DNA of 50,464 bases from Fuerstiella sp. (lineage in GTDB: Bacteria; Planctomycetota; Planctomycetia; Planctomycetales; Planctomycetaceae), in NCBI GenBank assembly GCA_022447225.1, contig JAKVAZ010000007.1, positions 1 through 50,464 on the forward strand, in the 5' to 3' direction. Made by a program: the position numbers and the translations under genes. A model generated the notes under the pieces. That model was not told the DNA's origin. It saw only the letters and a program-made list of their open reading frames with translations, and searched no databases. Of this stretch, positions 26,832 to 35,880 are shown in pieces (position 1 is the stretch's first letter; every line of letters starts with the position of its first letter).

Positions 26832-27668
26832 TTATTGCCCGGTGAATCGTGGCTGCCGTTTCTCAACGAAATGAGCCACTCCTTCCCGGAAATCGTCACA
26901 CTGAAAGCTCAGAATCATTTCGTCGTTGGCGGCATCAATGGCATCACCAAGGTCGGTGAACAGCGCCTGGTAAATTTGTTTTTTCATCACCTGCAGCGAT
27001 CTGGGAGACACTGTTGTTGCCAGCATTTGTGCGTATTGCCGCGTCGTGCCCATCAGGTCGTCGTGAGGGATCACCCGGCTCACCAGTCCAATGCGCAGGG
27101 CTTCGTTTGCATCGATGATGCGTGCTGAGTACAGCAGATCCAGTGCGTTACTGACTCCGACCATCCTTGGCAGAAGCCAGCTGATTCCGTGTTCGGCAAT
27201 GAGTCCTCGCTGCGCAAACGCCGTGCCGAATCTTGCATTGTCTGAAGCAAAACGAATGTCACAGTACAACTGTAGTACGAATCCGAGTCCGACAGCCGCA
27301 CCGTTGATAGCACCAATGATCGGTTTGCTGATGGCCGGGAAGTAACTCCATGTTTTCTGGAAATCAGCGGCTGCGGAGTTGTGCGGACGCTCGGGCATAA
27401 ATTCGCGGCGTTTTGCAGCGATATCGGCGGTTGCCCAATTCGTTTCCGTTACGTTCTGCAAAAGTTCAAGATCGGCGCCGGAACAAAAGCCACGTCCATT
27501 TCCTGTCAGAATGATCACCCGTACATCATTGGAGATGTCCGCTGTGTGCATTGCTTCAAGCAATTCGGATTCAAGCCGGCTGGTAATTGCATTAAGGCGG
27601 TCGGGGCGGTTGAGTGCGATTGTGGCGACATTCTGCTCGACACTGTAATCAATGGTTTCGAATGACAT
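26832..27668 (-). CDS. Enoyl-CoA hydratase/isomerase (crotonase) family protein
   Basis: The 278-residue protein has the crotonase fold signatures: ALNRPDRLNAI, the oxyanion-hole segment GRGFCSGADLELL near residue 60 and GAINGAAVGLGFVLQLYCDIRFAS near 120. RGLIAEHGISWLLPRMVG has one acidic residue where classical hydratases have two, more like 2-cyclohexenylcarbonyl or phenylacetate-type isomerases. It probably works in acyl-CoA catabolism in the cytoplasm. GAGG lies seven bases before the ATG. It is convergent with mnmA, with a 74-base gap and no obvious terminator. Confidence 0.88.
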   Translation of the reverse strand: MSFETIDYSVEQNVATIALNRPDRLNAITSRLESELLEAMHTADISNDVRVIILTGNGRGFCSGADLELLQNVTETNWATADIAAKRREFMPERPHNSAAADFQKTWSYFPAISKPIIGAINGAAVGLGFVLQLYCDIRFASDNARFGTAFAQRGLIAEHGISWLLPRMVGVSNALDLLYSARIIDANEALRIGLVSRVIPHDDLMGTTRQYAQMLATTVSPRSLQVMKKQIYQALFTDLGDAIDAANDEMILSFQCDDFREGVAHFVEKRQPRFTGQ

Positions 27669-27933
27669 CAGAAGACCTCAGGAAGTTAGCAGAACAACAG
27701 ATATGAATATTCAGAACAGTGTCTGAGTACAATTTGTCAACAACAGTCTGTATTGAGTGTCGGTACAGTGCTCAGGTAAAGTTTGGTAAACCGTTACAGT
27801 GTCTCAATTCGTGCCAGGTCGTTGAGTCCTTCAGGAGACAGGCCTGTAGCAGGATAGATTGGCAGGCATCCGACCCGTGTTGCGGCTTGTCTGTTGCGAC
27901 AGCCTGATCGTACGCTCACGGAAATCGGGAAAT

Positions 27934-29130
27934 TCAGAAGGTAATCTTTGAGTCTGGTTCGAGTGCGTGTGCCGGGATCGGAAAATTCTCATTGAAGACT
28001 CGCATTTGTTCCGGACTTTCCAGTGTCGTACCCGTTTCGTCAAACATTCCCGTTTCGGAATTAAGTACCTCGGACGCATCCAGACCCAGGTGCTGAACCA
28101 TAAACGGATACATAGCCTGTCGCTTCGACAGCTGGTATCCATGACCTTCTTCCGCAAAATGAACGTTGTCCACACCCGCTGTATTCCCAAACAGACGATA
28201 AATTTCACGAATATACGGGTACTCAACTTCAGGGGTGTTTTTCGTCCAGTCACCGCCGACTGACACCAGGAGCAGAGGACGTGGAGCAGTCAATGCCGCA
28301 ATTTCAACGTTGTTGGTCTCCATGTCTGCCGTCCGGTGAATTGGCATTCCGCTTTCACAATGACAACCGCCAAAGAAATGTGCGGAAACCATCACCACGG
28401 GAACGGCGACTTTGACCCGTTCATCGACTGCCGTCAACAAAAAGGTCTGTGTGCCTCCTCCCGAACATCCGGTTACTCCAATTCGATCATCATCCACCTC
28501 GGCAAGCGACTGAATGAAATCCAGTGACCGAATACTGCTCCATGTTTGTAATGTCAGTGCCTGATGGTGCCGATGGTCCCAGCCATAGTGTTGTGAGTCC
28601 CCGAAACCGATCATATCGTAAGAAAAAACGACAGCTCCCATCCGGGCCAGTGTTGCGCAGCGATGTTGCTGATTTGCACGGAATCGTCCGCCTTCGGGGC
28701 CGGTGGCATGACCGTGCGGGCAAAGAATTCCTGGTCGGGGACCGTTTGTCGCTGTCGGACGATAGAGATTTCCGTAAACAAAGAATCCTGGCCGTGCCTC
28801 AAACGCGGCAGATTCCACAGAGTATCCGTCGTAAACACGCTTTCTGTGAATGATTGGATTCAGCGGAGTACGTTCCGGCTCAGGATCGAGTTTTGCACCG
28901 ACCAGAATCTGTTTACGGACGCGTGATGCCCGCAGTTTCCATTCTGCCAGATTTGAAAACGTTGCTCCCATTCGTTTGAGTTGCCGGACGGCTTCAGCTT
29001 CCGATTGGTAGTGACCTTGGCACAGCATCGGTTTTTCGACGGGTTTCGCGTCAGCCGGATCATCAGCAAAACACAGTTGAAGCGGCACTGTCATCGTTAT
29101 GCTGAGACAGACGTGTCCAAACAGTCTCAT
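27934..29130 (-). CDS. Exported acetyl xylan esterase-like alpha/beta hydrolase
   Basis: I start at ATG 29130 because a signal peptide (LFGHVCLSITMTVPLQLCFA) begins there and GGAG precedes it; the frame opens at GTG 29148. The 398-residue product has an alpha/beta hydrolase core: GILCPHGHATG early, the nucleophile elbow GVTGCSGGGTQTFLL (serine near residue 245) and a late histidine in EEGHGYQLSKRQ. This is the AXE1/dienelactone-hydrolase-like layout common in planctomycetes for deacetylating polysaccharides. It is exported to the periplasm by inference. It lies in the same direction as the downstream crotonase and upstream enolase-superfamily gene but 319 and 265 bases away from them. Confidence 0.85.
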   Translation of the reverse strand: MRLFGHVCLSITMTVPLQLCFADDPADAKPVEKPMLCQGHYQSEAEAVRQLKRMGATFSNLAEWKLRASRVRKQILVGAKLDPEPERTPLNPIIHRKRVYDGYSVESAAFEARPGFFVYGNLYRPTATNGPRPGILCPHGHATGPEGGRFRANQQHRCATLARMGAVVFSYDMIGFGDSQHYGWDHRHHQALTLQTWSSIRSLDFIQSLAEVDDDRIGVTGCSGGGTQTFLLTAVDERVKVAVPVVMVSAHFFGGCHCESGMPIHRTADMETNNVEIAALTAPRPLLLVSVGGDWTKNTPEVEYPYIREIYRLFGNTAGVDNVHFAEEGHGYQLSKRQAMYPFMVQHLGLDASEVLNSETGMFDETGTTLESPEQMRVFNENFPIPAHALEPDSKITF

Positions 29131-29449
29131 TTGTTCGTGCTCCACCACAGATTTCGTTCCAGGTCAGACTAAACGTCATGATAGTCAGAGCATTCACCAC
29201 ATGCGATCACCACGCGTTGTCCTGCAAATTTGCCTGCCGTTCAACAAAACAGCGAAGTCTCTGATGAAGTTAATGTCTTCGATACACAGTTGCCGGCGTC
29301 AGTCTGTTGGCTTTCGGCGAAGACCTCTGAAGATGCAATTGAACGTCAAACCGACGTGCTCCGATCTGCAAATATGAAAAACGGAGACTGACCATTTTCG
29401 GCGAATTTCGTGTCAGAGACACAGCACTGAAAAATATCTAGCGGGGCCA
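29131..29449. other. Intergenic region of about 320 bases
   Basis: The gap between two leftward genes holds no gene or strong repeat that I can see; it should contain the promoter of the esterase gene. Confidence 0.4.
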
Positions 29450-30685
29450 TCAGTAGTCACGGACCGAACCGTCTTCATTAATCGGTTGAGGATTTGAGAG
29501 TTCGAACGGGTGAGCTTCGGCAATCGACTCATCGAACTCGCAACCCAGTCCTGGTTGATCCGGCAGCATTGCGAATCCGTTTTCCACATGGATATGTGCA
29601 CCTTTGAACAAGTCGTTTTCCCAGTTGGAAGGGCGGACGACGAATTTGTATTTTGACTCCTGAATGACGCAGTTCGTCGTGCAGGCATCGATGTGCAGTG
29701 ACGCCAGTGTACATGGAAGACTGGATGGATTATGCAGAGCCACGTCAATGCCCTGAGCTTCCGCCATGGCACATATTTTTCTGGTCTCAGCGATGCCTCC
29801 TGCCTGGATAACGTCAGGCTGGACAAAAGACACCAGATGACGACTGATAATATCCTCAAAGTCGAATTTGGTGAAAAGCCGCTCGCCGGTGGCCAGTGGC
29901 ACGGTCGTTCGCTCACCCAGCCACTGCAGTGCATCGTTGAATTCGATATTGACCGGTTCTTCGAGCCACAGCGGTCGAAACTCCTCAATGCCGTTTGCGT
30001 ACTCCAGCGCCTGCACGGGGGTCAGCTTCGTATGCGCATCGGTGGCAATATCGAAGTCGGAGCCTGCTTCATCTCGCATTTCAGCAAAGGTGTCGGTTGC
30101 TGTTTTTACGTTCCACGGAAACTGTGCCCGGCCGTTTTTCATCCGTAGAGGTGGACCGGTTTTGATCGCAGTGTAACCCTTTGCTTTTGCATCGCGGACG
30201 GCTTCTCTGCCGGTTCCGTGCACATAGAGCCGGATCTTTTCCCGCGCAGCTCCCCCCAGCAGTCTGTAGACCGGTACATCCAGAAGTTTTCCAAGGATAT
30301 CCCACAGAGCAATCTCAGCGGCGCTGATTGCGGTGTTAAGCACCGGTCCGCCTCGCCAGCGAGGCCAGCGATACATGCCCTGCCAGAGAAATTCGATACG
30401 AGTCGGGTCATGTCCGACCAGAACTTCACGCAATTCTCTGCATGCGGCGAGTGCTGTGCCCGTCTTGCGGTGGACAGAAGCTTCCCCAAGTCCTGTCACT
30501 CCGACGTTTGTATAGATTTTCATGAATACCTGATTCGCTTCGATTCCTACTCCCCAGCATTTGACGTCGGTGATCCTGATATTCTTCGGTAGTTTTGCCG
30601 AAAGTTCGTTGACCAGCAGCCCATTCCAGAACGGAAGTCCTCCAAAAACGATGCCCAGCTTTTTGATGAACTTACGACGGTGCAT
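29450..30685 (-). CDS. Tat-exported mandelate racemase/galactonate dehydratase-family protein
   Basis: The start is ATG 30685: AGGAG lies six to seven bases upstream and a Tat leader follows (MHRRKFIKKLGIVFGG, RRKF motif); the frame extends further upstream only by poor sequence. The 411-residue protein has enolase-superfamily residues: ATDAHTKL (metal aspartate), PLWLEEPV, LATGERLF, FVQPDVIQAGGI and DVALHNPSSLPCT (late histidine). These fit the D-galactonate dehydratase subgroup. An exported member is odd for an enzyme whose product is normally used in the cytoplasm, but planctomycetes export many such catabolic enzymes. It differs from the cytoplasmic paralogue at 5538-6650, which lacks a leader. 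Confidence 0.87.
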   Translation of the reverse strand: MHRRKFIKKLGIVFGGLPFWNGLLVNELSAKLPKNIRITDVKCWGVGIEANQVFMKIYTNVGVTGLGEASVHRKTGTALAACRELREVLVGHDPTRIEFLWQGMYRWPRWRGGPVLNTAISAAEIALWDILGKLLDVPVYRLLGGAAREKIRLYVHGTGREAVRDAKAKGYTAIKTGPPLRMKNGRAQFPWNVKTATDTFAEMRDEAGSDFDIATDAHTKLTPVQALEYANGIEEFRPLWLEEPVNIEFNDALQWLGERTTVPLATGERLFTKFDFEDIISRHLVSFVQPDVIQAGGIAETRKICAMAEAQGIDVALHNPSSLPCTLASLHIDACTTNCVIQESKYKFVVRPSNWENDLFKGAHIHVENGFAMLPDQPGLGCEFDESIAEAHPFELSNPQPINEDGSVRDY

Positions 30686-31149
30686 GATGAACTCCTGTTT
30701 GGATTTCTGAACCTGGGTTCGGGTTGAACACGTTGACAGGCTCTGAGCATTAAACGCAGAGCTCAGGCAGGTGTTTCGCATCTGCACTGTGTCCGGCTGT
30801 TGAGAAGCACTGTTGATGCGGTTGCACGATGACAATCAGGGGATCACGATTCCGGTCATGGAAGGACAGAGAGCGTGAAATTCTGCAACAAACGATACCG
30901 CTGAACGAGCGAGTGTTGTCACGTTCACGGCAGATTCCTTTATTCCGGCCTGGGCAGTTTTAGAATGAGATGTATTCCGGACTGTATGGTCTGTCGCTGA
31001 CCGGTCCTGTGACATAAAAACGTTCCGAAACTGAAAGCCGCCGGAAACACGGAAGCGACGTTTTGGGGAAATCCCCTGTTCCCTGTCAGAGATAATTGAT
31101 TTGTTATGTAAAAAGGAAATATCAATCAAGTACTCGGGAGTAAATTCAT
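30686..31149. other. Divergent intergenic region of 464 bases
   Basis: The region lies between the leftward dehydratase-like gene and the rightward repeat-protein gene. A palindrome, GGGGAAATCCCC, at 31065-31076 lies about 75 bases before the rightward ATG and could be an operator. A 118-codon leftward frame covers part of the region but runs into the next gene and looks like a shadow. Confidence 0.4.
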
Positions 31150-32421
31150 ATGGACGGAAACATTGAAAGCCTGTTGCCGTTGAGGGAAGCACGCAAATTC
31201 GTGACGAACCCCCGTTCCGTTCAGCTTAGCCTCTATTTTCAGCTGGATGCAGCAGCCGCGGAAATTATCGCTGAGGCGACATGTGAATGGTTGTGTCTCG
31301 ACGGATTGACTGAGTTAACTGAGGACACCGCAGGACAGCTGATCGCATTTGCAGGCCGTGGCCTGTCACTGAATGCCCTGCCCGGCATTTCTGAACCGGT
31401 CGCCGAGATTCTGAGTACTTATTCCGGTGAGTTGCAGCTGAATAAGCTGACGCAGATATCGAATCGCACTGCGGATGTTCTGAGTCAACATCGTGGTGCC
31501 CTGTCTCTGGACGGACTGACAAGTCTTTCCACGGGGGCAGCACAGGCTTTGGTCAGGCACCCCAATTTGTGTCTGCGCGTCAATGCTGACCATTCCGGGC
31601 AGTTACTGCCTGAAGCTGTCATTCCATTTCGAAAATCTGCCAAAGGAACCAACTGGTCGTGTGACAGTGTCGAGCGTTACCTGCGATATGCACCCAGGGG
31701 CTGGCCTCCCCCCATGCCCCGTCGTGCCTACGAAATCGCGAACGATGATCCCACACAGTGGACTCTGACATCCGCTGTGTTTCAGGCAATGGACGGACGC
31801 GAGACCGTGGAACAGTTACACGACGGCTGGTTCTTCGAGATGGAGGTCGAAGAAATTGAGGGCTTCACGGTATTGCTGGAAGAGTCTTTGACGTTGCCTG
31901 AACGGGAGGTCGTGATTGCCAGTGGTACATGGCCCATGTTGAGACTGCCGGATGGAATATTGCTGGTGGGGCCGGTTCCTGGAAGAAGTACAAATCTTGA
32001 TATCTCTGAGGACAACAGGTTCGAAGTACGTGTCGGGGCACATGACCGATATGCGATTGTGCGGGTACCTCCCGGGTGTTATTCGGTCGGGATCTATCAG
32101 GATATCAACAGCTATTACACATTCGAACTGCGAAACCTGAACATCGACTGTCACTGGGATCCTTCGGTTGAGTCCCGGAGAGAACGGCAACAGGGGGTTC
32201 CGAGGTGCCCCGACTACCTGCCACTGGTACTCCGTAGTGATCTGCCGCCTGATCCGATCAGAATCAAACCTGGTGAGGCGAATATTGGATCATTACCGGG
32301 ACTGCGGCACAGGGGAAATCCGCCAACAATTCGTCTCTCCAAAGCAGTTCGCCGATTTCCCCGCGCACCGGTGTTTGACGCAGGACAGATTGGGGGGGGA
32401 TGGACCGAAACACTGCCCTGA
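31150..32421 (+). CDS. LRR-like repeat protein with unrecognised C-terminal domain
   Basis: The 423-residue product carries four to five short repeats in its first 140 residues, each about 24 residues on the pattern L.L.GL..L....A..L..H.G.L.L. Examples are LCLDGLTELTEDTAGQL and LSLDGLTSLSTGAAQAL. This pattern is widespread in planctomycete proteins and probably makes a solenoid for binding. Residues 180-423 read as a folded domain with many aromatic residues (YLRYAPRGWPPPMPRRAYE, YQDINSYYTFELRNL) that I do not recognise. There is no signal peptide. GGGAG lies about ten bases before the ATG. The gene stands alone. Confidence 0.75.
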   Translation: MDGNIESLLPLREARKFVTNPRSVQLSLYFQLDAAAAEIIAEATCEWLCLDGLTELTEDTAGQLIAFAGRGLSLNALPGISEPVAEILSTYSGELQLNKLTQISNRTADVLSQHRGALSLDGLTSLSTGAAQALVRHPNLCLRVNADHSGQLLPEAVIPFRKSAKGTNWSCDSVERYLRYAPRGWPPPMPRRAYEIANDDPTQWTLTSAVFQAMDGRETVEQLHDGWFFEMEVEEIEGFTVLLEESLTLPEREVVIASGTWPMLRLPDGILLVGPVPGRSTNLDISEDNRFEVRVGAHDRYAIVRVPPGCYSVGIYQDINSYYTFELRNLNIDCHWDPSVESRRERQQGVPRCPDYLPLVLRSDLPPDPIRIKPGEANIGSLPGLRHRGNPPTIRLSKAVRRFPRAPVFDAGQIGGGWTETLP

Positions 32422-32618
32422 CCGTGGTTCGCAAGGTTCAGTCGCTGCCGCCGGAGGCGGGATTCCCGTCGGACACGAGGCGCGACGGTCTCAATGGGGT
32501 TTCCTCATGATTCCCAATGGAATCTGATGAAAGATCCGTTTTGGTTTCATTGTCGGAATGAAGCAGTGGACGTGGAACACAGCCGACATTGGCACTCAGT
32601 TCCTCACCGCCTGGGACC

Positions 32619-34019
32619 TCAATCTGTAAGCGTAGCCTGCAAAACGTCAGCTGCGGCAGAGCCTGTTGTCACGTCGGGAACGTAATTCGGAGCATAAACG
32701 GCAACGATATCAAAATGCTGACGGTTCAAAGCCATCTGAAGCAGATCCTGGGCTGCCAGTGTCAGCCGGCCGGCCCGCCGCATTAATGGAAACCGGATCC
32801 CGGCCAGACCTTCGAATGAACGATACACAACTTCGGTACAGACCAAGCGATCAGAACGTGTCAAATCAAAATCAAAATCATACGGTTTGCCATCGTGAAA
32901 CAGTGCACGCGCAATGGCCTCCGTGATGAGATCATTTGGTAAACTCGGACGGATAACAGTCACGGCGTCGGCTGCAAAAGGCGACGACAGTGACCGAATT
33001 CTGACGCCGTCTTTGAGTGCTTCAACAACTCTGCCGGAATCGGATTGGTCACATGTCAAAATACGCTGCCAGCGAGGCTCGCCATGAGGATGGCTCGCGA
33101 AGCCCAGCTGATCGAGCTGATGTGTCTGTCCAATATAAAAAGCCGCATGCGGCCAGAAGCCTGGCAGGAAATAGTTCGTGACAGCGTACTCTTTTCGATT
33201 AACGAAAATGTCGCCAGGCTGAATCAATTGTCGAATTTGTTTGACGATATCCGGGGGCAGCCGGGGCTGATGTCCGAGGTGTGTGTACTTTCCCGAAACC
33301 AAACTCGAGACAGCTTTTTGCAGGCCAAAAAACGCGCGTGCGATCAGTTCACGCCCGGTTGTTTTTGCCTGCCGGGCGCGGGTCCTTAAACGACTGACGG
33401 CATATTCCTGGATGTCGACGTCAAGCACTGCCTGCATGCGATCGGAAAGTTCGACAAGAGGTTCCAGTTCCGTATCATGTGCCATTTCAGCCAGCGCTGA
33501 CTTGTTTGTCTTCCAGTACTCCCGTGCGTGGTACAGGTGCCACACATGCACGGGACTCGTGAGTGAATCCTGAATCCGGTCGTAAGTCCCGGCTGCAATT
33601 CCGAAGGAAGGTTCCGGTTCGTTCAGTTTTTTCAGTACTGCCGGACGGTTCCTGCAGTTGTCTCTAAGAAATCGGGCCGCGTCGACCAGCACCAGTGCTC
33701 CGGTCCAGGCAACCAGAAACGCTGCCGCTCGCTGCTGCCTGCTTAATGTCTCGTTAGTTTCCGTTAACTCGGATGTCTGGTGTTCGGATGTTCGGTGCAT
33801 CGTCACCACAAGTTCAATCAGGGCATTTCGTGAGTGCCAGTAGGAGACAAGCAGTTGCCGGACGTTTTGATCTTCGGACGGAGTGAAATAACCGCGTTTG
33901 CCAGCCGAACCTTTTTCGAAAAGTAAAGCAGCGTGGTGCTTGAGGTGTTCAAAATGTTCAGTGATGTCGATGACCGTGCGCGCACCACTGACGGTTGATT
34001 CAGGAAACATGTTTTGCAT
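32619..34019 (-). CDS. YiiX-like permuted papain-fold cysteine hydrolase with long helical N-terminus
   Basis: Of 466 residues, the last 200 carry a circularly permuted NlpC/P60 (YiiX/DUF830) fold. It starts with LIQPGDIFVNRKEYAVTNYFLPGFWPHAAFYIG, where H291 is the likely catalytic histidine. KPYDFDFDLTRSDRLVCTEVVYRSF follows, with C394 as the likely nucleophile; order His-then-Cys marks the permuted type. The first 260 residues appear alpha-helical and include one hydrophobic stretch (AAAFLVAWTGALVLVDAARFL, about 98-118) that may anchor it in a membrane. Relatives hydrolyse lipids or amides. The family call is well supported; the substrate is unknown. It is convergent with the repeat-protein gene. 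Confidence 0.75.
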   Translation of the reverse strand: MQNMFPESTVSGARTVIDITEHFEHLKHHAALLFEKGSAGKRGYFTPSEDQNVRQLLVSYWHSRNALIELVVTMHRTSEHQTSELTETNETLSRQQRAAAFLVAWTGALVLVDAARFLRDNCRNRPAVLKKLNEPEPSFGIAAGTYDRIQDSLTSPVHVWHLYHAREYWKTNKSALAEMAHDTELEPLVELSDRMQAVLDVDIQEYAVSRLRTRARQAKTTGRELIARAFFGLQKAVSSLVSGKYTHLGHQPRLPPDIVKQIRQLIQPGDIFVNRKEYAVTNYFLPGFWPHAAFYIGQTHQLDQLGFASHPHGEPRWQRILTCDQSDSGRVVEALKDGVRIRSLSSPFAADAVTVIRPSLPNDLITEAIARALFHDGKPYDFDFDLTRSDRLVCTEVVYRSFEGLAGIRFPLMRRAGRLTLAAQDLLQMALNRQHFDIVAVYAPNYVPDVTTGSAAADVLQATLTD

Positions 34020-34276
34020 AACCGGTTTCAGGCGTCAGGCGCACGGAGGAGATTGAAGGCACCATGGGTCCCGGGACTCGTTTGTACCTGTCAGATTCAG
34101 AGACGGGTGTTGTGAGATCCGCTCACAGGCCATGTTGATGCGAAATTTTCGCAGCGGTACTAAAACTTCAGTTGAGTAGCAGGTTTCCCGGGCAGTGAGA
34201 CCAGACGATCGACAAATCTCCGTCAATGGTCAGATAATGTGTGTTGACGATATCACATTATGATTGGGAAAGACTG

Positions 34277-34613
34277 ATGGTTGGCGACGTATTTCAGCAG
34301 ATAATCGTTGGTCTGGTGGTGGCCGTAGCGCTCGAATATTTTCGAGACTGGAGAGCATCAACACGGGGCGTCTGCCCAGGACAAAGACAGAGAACCCGTC
34401 AGGACGCCGGGACTTTCTTCGCGAAACACCGCTGCTCGACTCACTGTGTCTGTGTTGAGTGGCTTTGTGCTGTTTGTTGTGTTCGGAGACTTTGTGGATG
34501 ATTATCTGGTTGACGAAGTCACCACGCTGACAATCTGGGGGCAGTTTCTGTTCTGGATTATTGTTATGTGGTGGATAGTGACTTACTTTTCACCACTGAA
34601 ACCACGTGAGTGA
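34277..34613 (+). pseudogene. Frameshifted small membrane protein gene
   Basis: From ATG 34277 the frame reads VGDVFQQIIVGLVVAVALEYFRDWR and then loses sense. A second frame, one base ahead, gives EHQHGASAQDKDREPVRTPG and then a clear membrane segment pattern (VSVLSGFVLFVVFGDFVDDYLVDEV..., QFLFWIIVMWWIVTYFS) to TGA at 34611. The switch lies near 34350-34356, where GAGAG could have lost one GA unit or gained a base. Joined, it would be a protein of about 111 residues with three TM helices. I recognise no family. Either the gene is decayed or there is a sequencing error at the GAGAG tract. Confidence 0.55.
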
Positions 34614-35127
34614 CTCGCTATTGTCAAAATCGGGGCAGCTTTTTCGCGAGGGGCATGCTGCCATTCAGCGATGTCGCCCAGCACTGTGGCGGGCCGTTCG
34701 GTGACGTCGTTGAAGTTACTGAAATCAAGGCTGAATGGGGTGATTTGAGTCTGTGTTGGGTTGCGATCACAACTGTCAGGAGGAGCTGTCATCGTTGATG
34801 ACAGTTGTCCGGGAAGGGCACAGCGCGTCGTGAGTCCGTCGGACCGGATTGAGACCTGATTTGATATTCCATTTTGCATATGCTAATTCTCCCAAGTATC
34901 GGTTTTAGCGGCGTAATCCCCGAATCTGACGCGGCGCGGTTGAACTGCAACCTGTGAACGGGCGATCGCTCTGCCCAGCACTCAGCCCTGGTTGATGTCG
35001 GTTTGTACACTTTGTTGCGTCGATGTTGATGCGGTCCTTCAAACACCACATTTGCGACAGTAGATCGCGATCGGAATACGGACTAGAGTGTCACCAATTC
35101 CTGAACGACTCATTGGTGAGACTCTCA
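34614..35127. other. Intergenic region of 514 bases with alternative hairpins
   Basis: No gene is convincing here. The region holds the mutually exclusive hairpins at 34769-34808 (listed separately) about 320 bases before the aldolase start. The frame of the aldolase is open from 35023 but its first 35 codons lack family features. Confidence 0.4.
34769..34808 (+). promoter_or_regulatory. Two mutually exclusive perfect hairpins
   Basis: ACAACTGTCA (34769-34778) pairs with TGACAGTTGT (34799-34808). CTGTCATC (34786-34793) pairs with GATGACAG (34797-34804) around GTT. Both use the same right arm, so only one can form at a time, as in attenuators. No T-tract follows. It lies between the frameshifted membrane gene and the second aldolase gene. 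Confidence 0.35.
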
Positions 35128-35880
35128 ATGCTGTGGATCGATCGAAACAAACTGCGTACGCAACTGATGGCCGGCACGTTTCTGAACCTTGGATCGGCAA
35201 CAAGCGTCGAAATCGCTGCTGATACCGGATTTGACTGGTTGCTCATCGATCTGGAACACGGGTCCGGTTCCGCTGCCGATTTGCGCAGCATGCTGCTGGC
35301 ATGTCGTGGGTCCAGTGCAGCGCCGATCGTTCGGATTCGCTCTGTCGATCCGGACACTGTGAAGTTTGTGATGGACAGTGGCGCGGCCGGAATCATGTTT
35401 CCGTACGTGAGTTCGGTTGAAGAAGCACAACGTGCTGTTGACTGCATCAAGTATCCCCCAATGGGGTCCCGGGGAGTTGCCGGCGCCATCCGGGCAACCG
35501 CATTCGGGCGTGACTGGAAGCCGTATTTTGAGCAGGCCAATGACAACAGCCTGGTGGTCGTACAGATCGAAACACCTGAGGCGGTCAGTGCGTCGGCCGA
35601 CATTGCAGCAATCGACGGTGTCGATGTTCTGTTCGTTGGACCGCTGGACCTGTCAGTCAATCTGGGCTGCCCCGGCGATTTCAATGAGCCTCGATTTGTG
35701 GAAGCGCTCAGCAGAGTTGTCAAATCGTGCAGCGATCATAATAAGACGCCTGGCATTCTGACGAAGCCGGGGTTCGAACAGCAACACAAGGAACTTGGGT
35801 TTCGCTTTACGGCGCTCGGAGCCGACTCTCTTGGGGTTCTGCAGGCAATGAACGAGAACCTGGAGCGTCTGCGTCAGTGA
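35128..35880 (+). CDS. HpcH/HpaI aldolase family protein (second copy)
   Basis: I use ATG 35128 (250 residues) because the family's opening stretch begins there and GGTGAG precedes it; the frame is open from 35023. It is a canonical class II HpaI aldolase: LLIDLEHGSG with catalytic H44, PPMGSRGVAGA loop, E148 (VQIETPEAV) and D174 (VGPLDLSVNLG) as metal ligands. It is closer to 4-hydroxy-2-oxovalerate or 2-keto-3-deoxy-glucarate aldolases than the copy at 6943, which lacks the PPxGxRG loop. It likely yields pyruvate and an aldehyde. Its last 74 bases overlap the 3' end of the convergent DUF805 gene. Confidence 0.9.
   Translation: MLWIDRNKLRTQLMAGTFLNLGSATSVEIAADTGFDWLLIDLEHGSGSAADLRSMLLACRGSSAAPIVRIRSVDPDTVKFVMDSGAAGIMFPYVSSVEEAQRAVDCIKYPPMGSRGVAGAIRATAFGRDWKPYFEQANDNSLVVVQIETPEAVSASADIAAIDGVDVLFVGPLDLSVNLGCPGDFNEPRFVEALSRVVKSCSDHNKTPGILTKPGFEQQHKELGFRFTALGADSLGVLQAMNENLERLRQ

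Noticed and set aside
30836-31192. Leftward 118-codon frame in the gap before the repeat protein
   Set aside because: No start-site signal, no domain, and it runs into the start of the rightward repeat-protein gene.
35091-35723. Leftward 210-codon frame under the second aldolase
   Set aside because: Shadow of a gene with complete HpaI motifs; rich in S, R and P with no family features.
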